A stretch of 47,363 nucleotides of DNA. Origin: Chara braunii. Its lineage: Eukaryota; Streptophyta; Charophyceae; Charales; Characeae. Where the stretch lies: NCBI GenBank assembly GCA_003427395.1, contig BFEA01000275.1, positions 1,656,509-1,703,871 of the forward strand, read 5' to 3'. The position numbers were made by a program, and so were the translations under genes. This document shows, in pieces, positions 30,822 through 40,822 of this stretch. A model generated the notes under the pieces. That model was not told the DNA's origin. It made no database searches and worked only from the letters and a program-made list of their open reading frames with translations. How positions within the stretch are numbered: position 1 is the first letter of the stretch; each line of letters begins with the position of its first letter.

Positions 30822-32058
30822 TGTTGTGAGGAAACCCGGGGAGGGGCGCCTACTGTTCGCCGAAGCCAAGGGCAACGGCGTCTGTCACCCGACGCGCCCG
30901 CTTCCAAGGTCCTCGGCGACCAGTAGGGTCTGAGTTTCGTAGGGGGGGGCTTGTGTTCCCTGTTTTTACCCTCCTTGCTTCTGGTACCCCCGCGTGTCTG
31001 CGCTGTGGCAATTTTCAGTAATCACTCAATTGTTTTGCAAGCGTGCACGAGAGCCCCTTTCAAAAGTTAATCTGTGTATATTGCAAGCTCATACAGCAGC
31101 AAGTTCCAAACGTTTTCCAATGGATTCGAATGCACACACCACTTCAGATTAAAGACGTTAGTCCAATCGCAAGCAAGTTGATACATCAACGCATCTCATA
31201 CATTGACCAACCAACTGGCAAGGTTGCACTACAGCGTTTTCGAACAGTTAGCATCAAGTTCGCATTACAACAAACCAACAGGTCAGCAACTCGCCTAGCA
31301 GCAGGGTTGGTTACTGAATCAACGGGTCAAGAAACTCATTCAGCAGCAAGTTCAACATTCACCCCTACAGGAGTTCAGAAGATTCGTTCGTCAATAAGCT
31401 CAAACAACCAATTTTTTGGTCAGCATTCTCCCTCTCTCGCCCCGTCTCTCTTTCCCAGTTCTCTCTCTTTCNNNNNNNNNNNNNNNNNNNNNNNNNNNNN
31501 NNNNNNNNNNNNNNNNNNNNNNNNNNNNNNNNNNNNNNNNNNNNNNNNNNNNNNNNNNNNNNNNNNNNNNNNNNNNNNNNNNNNNNNNNNNNNNNNNNNN
31601 NNNNNNNNNNNNNNNNNNNNNNNNNNNNNNNNNNNNNNNNNNNNNNNNNNNNNNNNNNNNNNNNNNNNNNNNNNNNNNNNNNNNNNNNNNNNNNNNNNNN
31701 NNNNNNNNNNNNNNNNNNNNNNNNNNNNNNNNNNNNNNNNNNNNNNNNNNNNNNNNNNNNNNNNNNNNNNNNNNNNNNNNNNNNNNNNNNNNNNNNNNNN
31801 NNNNNNNNNNNNNNNNNNNNNNNNNNNNNNNNNNNNNNNNNNNNNNNNNNNNNNNNNNNNNNNNNNNNNNNNNNNNNNNNNNNNNNNNNNNNNNNNNNNN
31901 NNNNNNNNNNNNNNNNNNNNNCTATTTCCGATTAGCGCAGCGAGTGTTCACAGCCTTCCAGCAAGCTCACACTGCAGGTAGCTCACACACAGGTAAGTAT
32001 CCCGAACTTAACAGAACAACGAATGTTACGCACGCAGGTAATCAAAGTTCGCAATACT
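30822..32058 (-). repeat. 5' LTR of element I (with gap)
   Basis: On the + strand it begins TGTTGTGAGGAAACCC next to the primer site and ends GCAATACT. It matches 12611-13817 throughout, apart from substitutions and an extra segment of about 20 bp near 31282. An unusual CT-rich run precedes the N gap. The outer edge joins directly to the 3' part of X4. Confidence 0.8.
31472..31921. other. Assembly gap (N run) in 5' LTR
   Basis: 450 unresolved bases at the same place as the gap in the other LTR copy. Confidence 0.99.
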
Positions 32059-32306
32059 CTCAGTGGAGAAGATGGAAGCGGCCAAGGGTAGAAGCGGCAG
32101 CTGAAGCCGCTATGAGGGTGCGAGACTGGGAGTATGGGCGCTATACCTGTGAATTGATATATGGTCTGTACTTAGACCCGAAATTCTCACCTTCTAGTCG
32201 GTGGCCTAGGAGCATGGCCAATATAGTAGATGTATATGCCATCTCTCATGGCCCAAATGGGAAAATTGAAGACTGGGATGGGCTACGGGCAGCAGTCGAC
32301 CGATAA
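32059..32306 (+). pseudogene. X4 accessory ORF, 3' part
   Basis: Continuation of the ORF that begins at 12251. Element I separates the two parts. From 32061 the frame reads QWRRWKRPRVEAAAEA, then YTCELIYGLYLD, and near its end NIVDVYAISHGPNG with a helical GLRAAVDR, ending at TAA 32304-32306. VYAISHGPNG and GLRAAVD align with X1 IYYSLATGGPRWG and LIRSID and with X3 VYYAICVRWGPP, which supports membership of the X family. The two halves differ in phase by an amount that a 5-bp target duplication would explain, although the flanking 5-mers are not identical. Confidence 0.55.
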
Positions 32307-32541
32307 AATTTATTTGTTTCTTTTGACCTGACTAGGGTCGTCTCCTTACCCATTGCCGTAGTGATTTCCAATACTTGTCCCTGATCAGCCCTGAGAAACT
32401 CTGCTTGTATACGATATATACTGTTAGTAGTACTGTAAAGGTCAGTGTACATATGTGATTAGTATGATAGATTCTATATGTTCAGATGCGCGATTTTTAT
32501 CGGGTCTCGACCCTACCTGATTGTCGTTTGTTCAACAGGTG
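32307..32541 (+). other. Spacer between X4 and gag of element II
   Basis: No gene is seen. It ends in a pyrimidine-containing TTTGTTCAACAG directly before the gag ATG, which resembles a 3' splice acceptor. A spliced gag mRNA is possible but there is no matching donor that I can justify. Confidence 0.4.
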
Positions 32542-33766
32542 ATGGGGTCGAAGGAACCGGAGATGGAGGACCCTTAAGAGAGGATTGGGGCCGATAAGTT
32601 AGTTGACTTGCTCAGCATGCGGGACTGGGAGCGGGACACCATGCCCAAGGTTAAAATCGGTTTCTTCGACGGTAACCATGTCTCTAGCTTCCTTAGCAAG
32701 TTTAAGCAGGTAGCGGTCCAGTGTGAGTGGAATGAGGAGCAAATGTTGAGGGGGGTCATAAGGTATATCCATGTTGACGTACAGGAGGATGTCGGTGAAG
32801 TGATAAGGAAAGCAGGGTTATCATGGAAGAAGTTTTATAATGGTATGAGGAATAAGTTCCGATTGGGAGAGGAACAGTTGACCAGAGAGGACCTCGAGAA
32901 GATGGATCGATATGACTACAAGTCAGTGAGGCATTTTCTGGTGGAGTATGAGCGCGCTTCCCACAAGGTTTGGGGACTGTCTGAGCATGACAAGTGTTTT
33001 TTCTTTTTTATGCATTTCACGGGTGAAGAGCAGCGGGACCTGATCCGCAGGACGGGAGGACTTATATGGGACAAGATACGAGAGAATTTTGTGGAAGAAG
33101 ATTTTGATCAGTACCTTTGCCACATCCTACGCGAAGCCAGAAGGAGGAAGGCGTTAAGAGATTGTGAAAGGGATGAGGCTGGCAAGAGGACAAATGGATT
33201 GGCGGCTAGCACCTCTGAAGGCGTGGAAGATGAGCATCGGAAGGATGGTAAGGCGAGCGAGCGGAATCATAGGTGGGGTGAAGGGAGGAAACATGAGCCA
33301 CCTGCCAAGAAAAGAGAGGTGCAGAATAAGGCCAAGAACGTTGTGATCCCTACCTGCGCGAGGACGACTGACATTCCAAGCGGGAAAGGGCAAGAAAAGC
33401 GAGGAAGTCAGGAATAAGCTGGGGTTGCCCAACCTCCCGCTGCACCTGATCCTAGGGGAGGAAGTAGTGACAAGAAGATGGTACCAGCTTGTAGTTGGGC
33501 AAGTCGGAAAAGTAAGAGGCGGCGAGAACAGTGGTCGAGAATTGTGTGTAATTACTGTGGAAAGACGGGCCATACGCCTCGCAGGTGTAGGGAAGCGAGA
33601 CGAGCCCGAGGGGAAGAAAAGGAAAGGAATGATAAGGGAAGGGACGCGAACGACCCGATATAGTCTAGGCTCAGCTGAAGGTAGAGGCATTGAGCCCAGA
33701 CGACTTAGACAATTGGAGTTGATTGCGGGAGAGGACAAACAGATTGGAGGGGAACTCTCGCAATAA
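32542..33766 (+). pseudogene. gag: Gag of element II, broken
   Basis: Structural Gag. The likely start is ATG 32542 (MGSKEPEMEDP), followed by an in-frame TAA at 32575. The frame continues ERIGADKLVDLLSMRDWERD. The capsid-like part shows FFDGNHVSSFLSKFKQVAVQ, WKKFYNGMRNKFRLGEEQL and a helical, charged C-terminus. A second in-frame TAA lies at 33415, and the same frame then carries a canonical CCHC knuckle, CNYCGKTGHTPRRC (about 33547-33588), with Arg-rich flanks. The frame ends at TAG 33661-33663. A shifted frame to 33766 continues LRQLELIAGEDKQ. No protease, RT or integrase follows before the 3' region, so element II is a gag-only, non-autonomous or pol-deleted element. Confidence 0.8.
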
Positions 33767-35368
33767 TGGTCCGGTAAGGTAACTGGGACTGTAGATAGGA
33801 ATAAAGCTCAACCATATAGGTGAAGCCAAGAGGTAATGAGTGAGGAACTGGTTCGCCTATACGTTAGTAGGATCAAAGCTTTTTGTATATGAAGACGGAG
33901 CTAGATATATGCATATCTAGATGTAGTCACGACTATCTTGTCCATTTGTACATATGCAGATTGTAGTACTGGACGATTCAATGACTTCCTCCTTTGGTGT
34001 GGTTTAGATAGTTGTGTCTAGGTATGTGATTTGTTGGCGTGTTGGGATAGACTTGCTTGCTTCGAGCTTTTGTGTATGTTTGAGCATATGTCAAGTACTC
34101 GTGTGTTCGAGACATGGGTTACTCAGCAGAGTGGGACGTCAGGGCTGGGTACCTATGTTGTTTGGAGAGAGACATTGTATCCTGGTATACATATTGAGTT
34201 GAGACCCTATGAGGGTGGGTGTTTGTGACGATCACTATCACTCTCACTTGTGTGGGTTTATCCTGATGGATGTTGGCTCGGTGTGAACGATGTGTGAATG
34301 TGTGACCTGTGAAGCTGCCTACTCCTCGGTGTACTCGTACGACCTGCCCACTGGCAGCTGATAGGGCAGAGTATAAGGGGAGGAAGCGCAACCTGTTTGT
34401 GAGAAGTTGTGAGGATTTTTTAGGAGATTTATGAGTCCATGAGACTCGAATGCTTCACTATGCTGGTTGCTGATTGCTTGAGTGTGACGAGGACCCATAA
34501 GATGGTCTCTCAGTGTTGTTTTCTTTTACGATGAGCCCCTCGTGATTTATTGAAAAGGGGGTGTTTTGTTTTGTGTGGTGAAAACCCCTTGGATTTTGGA
34601 AAAAGGGGTGGTTTTGGGCTGTTGGAAGACTCACCCTTAAAGGTGAGTGGACAGATTAACAGCATGGTAAGCTGACTGATGAGTGATCAAGTCTGACGAA
34701 AAGGACCATGTTTGCCTGGAAGATTTGGGAAGAATTTTATCCTCAGCCAGAATCGGCGAATTCCACCTTATTGGTTCTCAGCTGCCGGTGAGGGTCGTCT
34801 TCTGCGGCCGGAAAACCCGCCAGAATCAGAAACCCCTCATGTCTTGGCCCCTGGTTATGAATCGCAAGTGGTTTTTGTGCGCGGCAGAGGGTAAGGGATG
34901 AACCTCCAGAATCAGCAGTCCTGTTTGCCTAGTCACAAAAGGGGCTAGTAAAGGTGCCCTGCGGTAGGGAGACCCGCCGGCGTCAGGGATCCTTCACTAA
35001 CCTTATTGGAGGTTGCAAACGGTCTTGTCAGCGGCAGTGACTTCCATGCCTGGAAAAGTTTTATGGGTTAAGACCCCTTCAAATTTTTGGAAAGAGGGGC
35101 GGATATGATTTTGTTGGAAGACTCATCTTTAAAATGAAGGTGTTTTAAGTAGGTCCTGGGGAGGTTCATCCTAAAAAGAGGAGGGATAACTAAAGACCCA
35201 GTGATATGCTGGTGGTATACCGGTGGGTAAGTACAGATGGATGGAGGCTTTTGCCCCAAATTCTCGATTAATTGGATTGGTCCCTCCTTTCGTCAGCAGC
35301 TTGGATAATCTGATAGCTTTTCGATTTTGCGAAGCGACGGGGACGTCGCTTAGTATGGTTCGGTAAGC
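33767..35368 (+). other. 3' region of element II
   Basis: About 1.6 kb without a gene between gag and LTR copy B. From about 34226 onward it is homologous, in inverted orientation, to the element III 3' region (42543 down to 40823). Shared blocks include a GACCTGCCCACTGG...CTGATAGGGCAGAGTATA stretch, TCTCTCAGTG, and a hairpin AGCGACG-GGGA-CGTCGCT next to the LTR. It holds CCCCTC/GAGGGG-type hairpins at 34536-34560, 34585-34608 and 35074-35099. Confidence 0.65.
34536..34647 (+). repeat. Short tandem hairpins in element II 3' region
   Basis: CCCCTC...AAGGGG, CCCCTTGG...AAAAAGGGG and CTCACC-CTTAAA-GGTGAG follow each other. A diverged duplicate of the last two lies at about 35074-35140. Element III has a longer array of the same type (41936-42214). 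Confidence 0.7.
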
Positions 35369-38300
35369 TGTCGGTGCGAATACCCTTACAAGGGTATCCG
35401 CCCTGGTTTTTACAAGCGACAGAAGATAGTTTTGGTTTAAAGTTTAAGTATACCGCGTTAGGCGTGGCCGCGTCTGTAATTTGCGTTGACTGGGTGGTTG
35501 ACTAGGATAAAGAGTGTGTGTGGGCGCGCGAAATTTTGAGGCGCGCGTGATCTTTTTATTTGTTGATGATTGAAGAGTCGGCGTGATCGCCGGCCAGATT
35601 GTTCTTCTGATTAAGTAGGGATCAAAAGGAGTAGGTCTCGCTGACTAGGGTGTTTGCCTGTGACCTGTGCGTACGTACGGAGGACGACACCGACAACAAT
35701 GCGACTTCTGAGAGAGTTTCGGTAGGCCAACCCGTTGCGCTGTGCCCGTTTTATTTAGGTGTCCGTCAGAACCAAACCTAGACTTGGGCCTAGCACTAGT
35801 GGTTACAGTGCCGGACTTTCATCATGGAGATTTATCGAGATCGAGCGGCGACGACCCGAGGATATCAGAGTAGGGCAGAGAGCCCGACGGGGCTATCCCC
35901 CCTTGGGTTTGCAATCGGCGTAGTCAGGGCGACATTGGTGGCTTGACTCCGGGGTTTGCAATCCCTTGTCATCATATTCTGACGAATAAGAGTTTTAAAA
36001 TATTTTTATTTCGAAGTTATTATTAAATTACTCCGGTGTTTCTTGACTTCGACAGGACGGCGAGTGCACGTCTCTTTTTCGTTGACCGGTGGATTCGTGT
36101 AAGGATGGGACGCTGGTAGGAGTCACCCGCACCGCCGTCTTGAAGCACGGACCGGGGAGTTCAACGTGCATGCGAGCCGAGGGGTGGTTAGCCCACGAGG
36201 CGGGGAGCCCGAGCAGCGGGGGCTGTCGCGGGTGTACCGTCTGCCAATCATGATCTATGAGGAAGGTTGGAGTGTGTGCATGCCCGTTGGGACCACAAAA
36301 GATAGCGGACTATATTTGGGGCGTTGTGGGACGGCTGCTGCAGCAGCCCACTTGTGAAGGTTTTCTCTGCTTCGGTCTTCAAGGTTCTCATTTGAACGTT
36401 CGAGAGCCGCGCCAGGCCCAGGCCGCCAGAGCCTGATGCAGGGTCACGTGAAGCGTGTTGTATTCGCGGGGCTCCCCTGAGTGTGCCTGTTTGCCCCTCA
36501 CCCGTAGGCTAGTACAAGGGCCGCTTGGCCTTTGGTGGTGCCATGGGGCAACGCCACGATGGAAGTCCTTCGGGATATCCGTAATGCTGAAGCGACACAG
36601 AGGAGATTAGCATTGCCCTTGCGTACGGACGAAAAGCATAAAACGGTAGAGGAATCCGGACGGGCCCTCTCATCAGGTGCACGCACAAAAGGGGGAGAGT
36701 GTCGTGGTAGTGGTGAAATCGGCAGCGGTCCCTGCTGGGCACACCGCTCGTCGGGCAGAATAGAAGGGCGAAGAATTGCTCAGGCCGTCGGGTAGTCGGC
36801 CACTTTTGAGTATCGCCGGAGCAACCCGACCGGACTGCGACAGGGGTTGGGATAGGTGATAGCGCAGCGAGCGGAGTCGAGAGAAAGACGAGAGGGGAGC
36901 AACCAGGATGAACCTGGCTGGAGCCGGCGGCGAGGTGCGTTCAGAGGAGAAGACGGGGGAGTGAGTGAGGGGTGATGGGCAGGAGGCTGGCAGCAGGCAG
37001 CGGGGCAACAGGCCAGGGAAGCGGAAGATGGACCTGGACGGCATGCCGCCCAAGGTGCATTCGGGTGAGTGGGTGAAGATGGCGGGGTGAAACGAGGGCA
37101 TGGCGGAAGGGGGAATCGAGTTTTCACAAGGTTGTCGAGGGAATCAAGGAAGGAGAAGGTGTAGGTAGGGGTTTTCGGGGTGGGCGACCCCGAATCTCAC
37201 GTCATAATTAGTAGTGGGTTAGTAGAATCAGAGCTAGTTAGAAAAAAACGTGCGTGGAGACTATGGCGGGAGGGATGATAGTGGGAGTTAAAAGTTCGGA
37301 ATCCCGCTCGATTCTCGACGGATTCGAGTGGGATAAGGTGCAAAACTGAGTTTTTAGGGCCGGACGACTTCAAAACTGTTGTTAGTCCGGGTAGTGAATA
37401 AGTAGAATGGAAGGAAGGAAGAGAAGTGGGTGTGCCGGGATATCGCGGGGCGACGGGAGAGGCGGAGAGTAAAGAGTATAGCCCGCCCGTTTCTCGATGA
37501 AAACGGGCGATCAAGAAGTCAAAGTGGGGGTTTTCAGGAATGGCGAATTGAACGGTAGTCTTGGGTTTATAATTTAGTAGTTAGTTCATGAGATTGTTAG
37601 TAGAGAGTCTGCGCCTAGGGGCAAAGTGAGTTTTGTTTTTTTTTACCTTTGTGAAAACGTGATGTATCTATCCACGTTTTAGTGGAAGATTCACTCGATT
37701 TTTTTTGCCCGTAGGGGGAATAACGCCGGCGGCAGGATATGCAGTCCGCCGTAGATTGGAGACTCACCTGAGCACGGCGCGCCGTCCTACCGTGTCAGGA
37801 GAGAGAGACTCATCCGCGCAGCCAAGCTGGTCCGCAATGCCCCTAGCCTCCGGCTTGCGACGGATCCACGGCGGTCTCGTTCGCCCATAACGAAGAGTCC
37901 GCTCAGACTCTGCTCGGAAACAGAGGGATGATCGAGGAGTTGGGGCTTACCTATCGGCCGGCTGCCTTGCTAACAACGAAGGAGAGATGGCAGGTTGGTG
38001 ATGTACCTGGTGGTTGGGGTATCGCCCTTTCTACCGGAGGCAACGGCGAGAGGCCAGCCGTAGGAGAGCGGGCTACTGGTCGGCCACTGGCAGCACGCTG
38101 CATATGCCCGGAGGTGTATCTGCCCGCAGCCTAGCGGGCGATTCAGCTTTTGGGCGGATAGCTGGCTGAGCGCGGAGAGGCGGCTGCAATTACGCTTTGG
38201 CTCAGCATCCTGGTTGACCCCGTCGCAGTGGTCAGTGCCTATAAGCCTGTTAGCCGGATTCTCGGTCGGGGTTTCAAAAGTACTTGCTCGCTGCTGCCAC

Positions 38301-39477
38301 GGAGCAAAGTTCGTTGTATCCGCTACCTCCCTGTTAAGCTGTTGATTGTATGTGCGCCGGAGCTTCCGGTACTCTGGCCAGTTGCAAACACCTGGCGTTT
38401 GGGCGCTCGCCACGAGCTGGTATACAAGTACAGGCAGCTGCTGCAGCGGTTACCACCGGCGGCGGTCCGGTTGTAAGAAAGGTTGTGCGAACTGTTGTAC
38501 CGTCGTGGTGTTACTGTGGTCGCTGCTTCACCCGCGTCTTGCTGTGCAAGCCGTCATGGGCTTCTGTATTAGAAAGAAAAGCACTTAAGTTGGGCACGGT
38601 CTGGGCTCGACGATGTTGAGCAACGTAGCTACAGATTCACCAAGGGTTCTTATGGATCGAGGTGCGACTGCTGTAGGTTGAGGACAGGCTACCATTATAA
38701 ATGTTGTTGACCGTATGTACGCAGGTTGCGGGCTGGGCATTAATATGCTGTTGTATATGGCACACGATCTGCTGCCGCGTACAGGCTGACTGTTGCAGTT
38801 TGTTAAAGGGCGTTGGTTGGACTTGGGAAGACGACTGAACTTGGAGAAGGTGGCTGCTGCTGCAGCTCAGTGGAATAGGTGAAGGAGGTTAGTGTTGTGA
38901 TTTGGGAGATTGGTAGGGAATGAACTTTGACGATTGACTGCTGAATTGACCAAGTTGTTACTTGGCTGCCCTTGCGGGGCCCTCAGGCATTGAAGGCGAT
39001 AAGGCCCCCTCGTGCGAGTCTGAGAGCACCTTTCCTGTATCTCGAGCGTCTAAAACCCCTCTTTCTGCCCTTCTTACTGTAAGTCTAGTCTGCTAGTTTG
39101 AGAGGAAGGCGGCAGGCGGGATTGCAACCCGTAATCCGTGCCAAGGCCTCTGTGGGAGGTTTCCCCACCGATTGCGGGAGCTCTGCCAAGACTCAGGAAA
39201 ACTTCTGGAGGCAAGGAATCGTCAGGTAAACCACTTTCATTTGTACAACCTACTACCACCCATGTTTGTTTATCCCCCGGCTGTATGACTGTTATATGCA
39301 TGAGGTTGTCCCTATGGTTTTTGCTTTCTCTTCAGGACCCAATCACACTGAATGGAAGAAACGTGTGAAAGTGAAGCCTAAGTTTCTTCTTTATTTTGGT
39401 TGAAAGCAGACAAAGGGATAAACTGGGGGAAGGTGGGAGGAAGGTAGTCTTGCATACGTTTGAAAGGGTCAACCAAA

Positions 39478-40095
39478 GCCTGAGCATTGTTTCCATGGTG
39501 AATAGCTCAGGGTTGTGTTTATTTAACTGTTTTCTGGGGAACCAGGCATTGTTTCCATGGTGAATTACCTGGTTGTTCTAGTTAACTCTGGGGGTTTGCC
39601 TGATTGAAGGAGTTTAAGTTCTTGTTTATTCTGAGGGAGGATTTCTGGGCTAAGGCTAAGCATTGTTTCCATGGTGAATGATTCAACCTGAAAACCACGC
39701 ACATAAGTTAAACTGAGTATAAAGGGAAAATACTTTATATATATTTGCATGTGAATTGGCAGCTGGACATTGTTTCCATGGTGAATGGTCCAGCGTTAAG
39801 CCATATCATCAAGATGAGAAAGGGAAAAATTCAGAGTATAAATGGAAATAGTCTGGGCAAGCTGAACATTGTTTCCATGACGAATTGTTCAGTCTTCTGC
39901 CCATATTTGCTTTCCTTTTTGAAAACAAAGTCAGAGAAATACTAAATTTTGGATATTAAACGGCTAAGGGCGGATAGGCATTGTTTCCATGACGAATGGC
40001 CATATGCCCAAAAGAACAGAGAAGTAGTTGTGCAACCTGTTCGTATATATCTTAAAGGCGAGGTGGACATTGTTTCCATGGCGAATGGTCCAGCC
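39478..40095. repeat. Array of seven hairpins with conserved core, LTR copy B
   Basis: Cores start at 39485, 39547, 39661, 39768, 39867, 39979 and 40068. Arms pair and differ together: CCTGAG with CTCAGG (39485), AACCAGG with CCTGGTT (39547), GCTGGA with TCCAGC (39768) and GCTGAA with TTCAG (39867). Units 39661 and 39979 pair poorly. The pairing at 39547 is perfect here but degraded in the copy A counterpart at 7821. Confidence 0.88.
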
Positions 40096-40379
40096 CTATG
40101 TCTTATGTAAGAAGGAAATAAGGGTTCAAACACTTAAAAGATTCATAAACTATCTATATGGAATCAACTTGGGATGGTGAGAGTACTTACATTCGTGGTT
40201 TGGTTTGCATGTGACTGAGTGAGATGGCTAGTTTGTTTGGGTTCCAGTATTATAGGTAGTTGCTTTAGTTGCTCGCCACGTGCTAGAGCCATAGGAGTTA
40301 GTGATAATTCCTGTATTTTCTGTAATAACTTTTTTTTACTTGGGTCAATTCTTGCATTTTCTGAGATCTTTTCTTATAC

Positions 40380-40752
40380 TTGACTTTGTATAAATCTTGG
40401 CAAGCTACTTTCTCTACGGGAAGCGCTACCGAAATTTCTACAAATCCAAGGAATTTGTTGAATTTTGACTTGACAAAATAGAACTTTGGGAAGTCAAAGT
40501 TACTTTCAAATTCTGGACTTAGCCTTGTGTAAATTTTGGAATAACACTTTTCTAGAGAGAGTGCTGCCGAAATTTCTGCAAAACTAAGGAGTTAGTTAAA
40601 TCTTGTCTAAGTTGAACTCGAGTTGTTTTTTGAGTTCATATCTGACTTAGTATAAATCTGGGAAGTCTCCATTTCTAAGGGGAGTGTTGTCAAAATTTCT
40701 ACTAATTCACGGAGTTAGACAAAATTTGACTTTCCAGAGTTAAAAATTATTT
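40380..40752. repeat. ~123-bp tandem repeat, three units, LTR copy B
   Basis: CTACCGAAATT or CTGCCGAAATT-like words at 40426 and 40564 and a weaker copy near 40687. The 138-bp first spacing reflects a fusion of two units by deletion relative to copy A. Confidence 0.75.
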
Positions 40753-40822
40753 ATGCCAAACAATTTTCTGTTACTTGCAAAAACCCAGGGCGGATACCAT
40801 CATAAGGGTATTCGCACCGACA
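40753..40822 (-). repeat. Truncated LTR start of element III
   Basis: Reading left from 40822 on the - strand: TGTCGGTGCGAATACCC, then a diverged version of the first 70 bp of the giant LTR. It then stops where copy B of element II begins in the opposite orientation. It is an LTR 5' end whose remainder is missing. Confidence 0.7.

Larger units (their letters stand above)
12611..32058 (-). mobile_element. Element I: giant Ty3/gypsy LTR retrotransposon with accessory ORFs
   Basis: A - strand element of about 19.4 kb, including two N gaps, flanked by two directly repeated LTR copies. Reading on the - strand: LTR (32058-30822), tRNA-Asp-like primer site, 1.9 kb leader, accessory ORF array (28883-24006), gag, protease, RT, RNase H and integrase (23842-17313), a 3' region with tandem repeats, and the second LTR (13817-12611). 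The protease-RT-RNase H-integrase order is Ty3/gypsy. The size, tRNA-Asp type primer site, extra ORFs before gag and repeat-rich 3' region recall the plant Tat/Ogre and Athila lineages. It is inserted inside X4 of element II. No matching 5-bp target-site duplication is visible, though a 5-bp duplication would restore the X4 frame. The LTRs differ by scattered substitutions and a roughly 20-bp indel, so the insertion is not recent. Confidence 0.8.
35369..40752 (+). repeat. Giant LTR-like repeat, copy B (element II 3' side)
   Basis: About 5.4 kb collinear with copy A (3730 to about 9110). It begins TGTCGGTGCGAATACCC and carries the same 63-codon and 87-codon chance frames, hairpin array and ~123-bp subrepeats. 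Relative to A it has one extra hairpin unit (39485), a replaced segment near 35945-35970 and one subrepeat deleted. It ends abruptly at about 40752, where it meets element III in inverted orientation, so its 3' end is missing. Confidence 0.7.

Noticed and set aside
12606-32063. Five-base target-site duplication around element I
   Set aside because: The expected positions read TGTCC and CTCAG, which do not match. Left as unproven.
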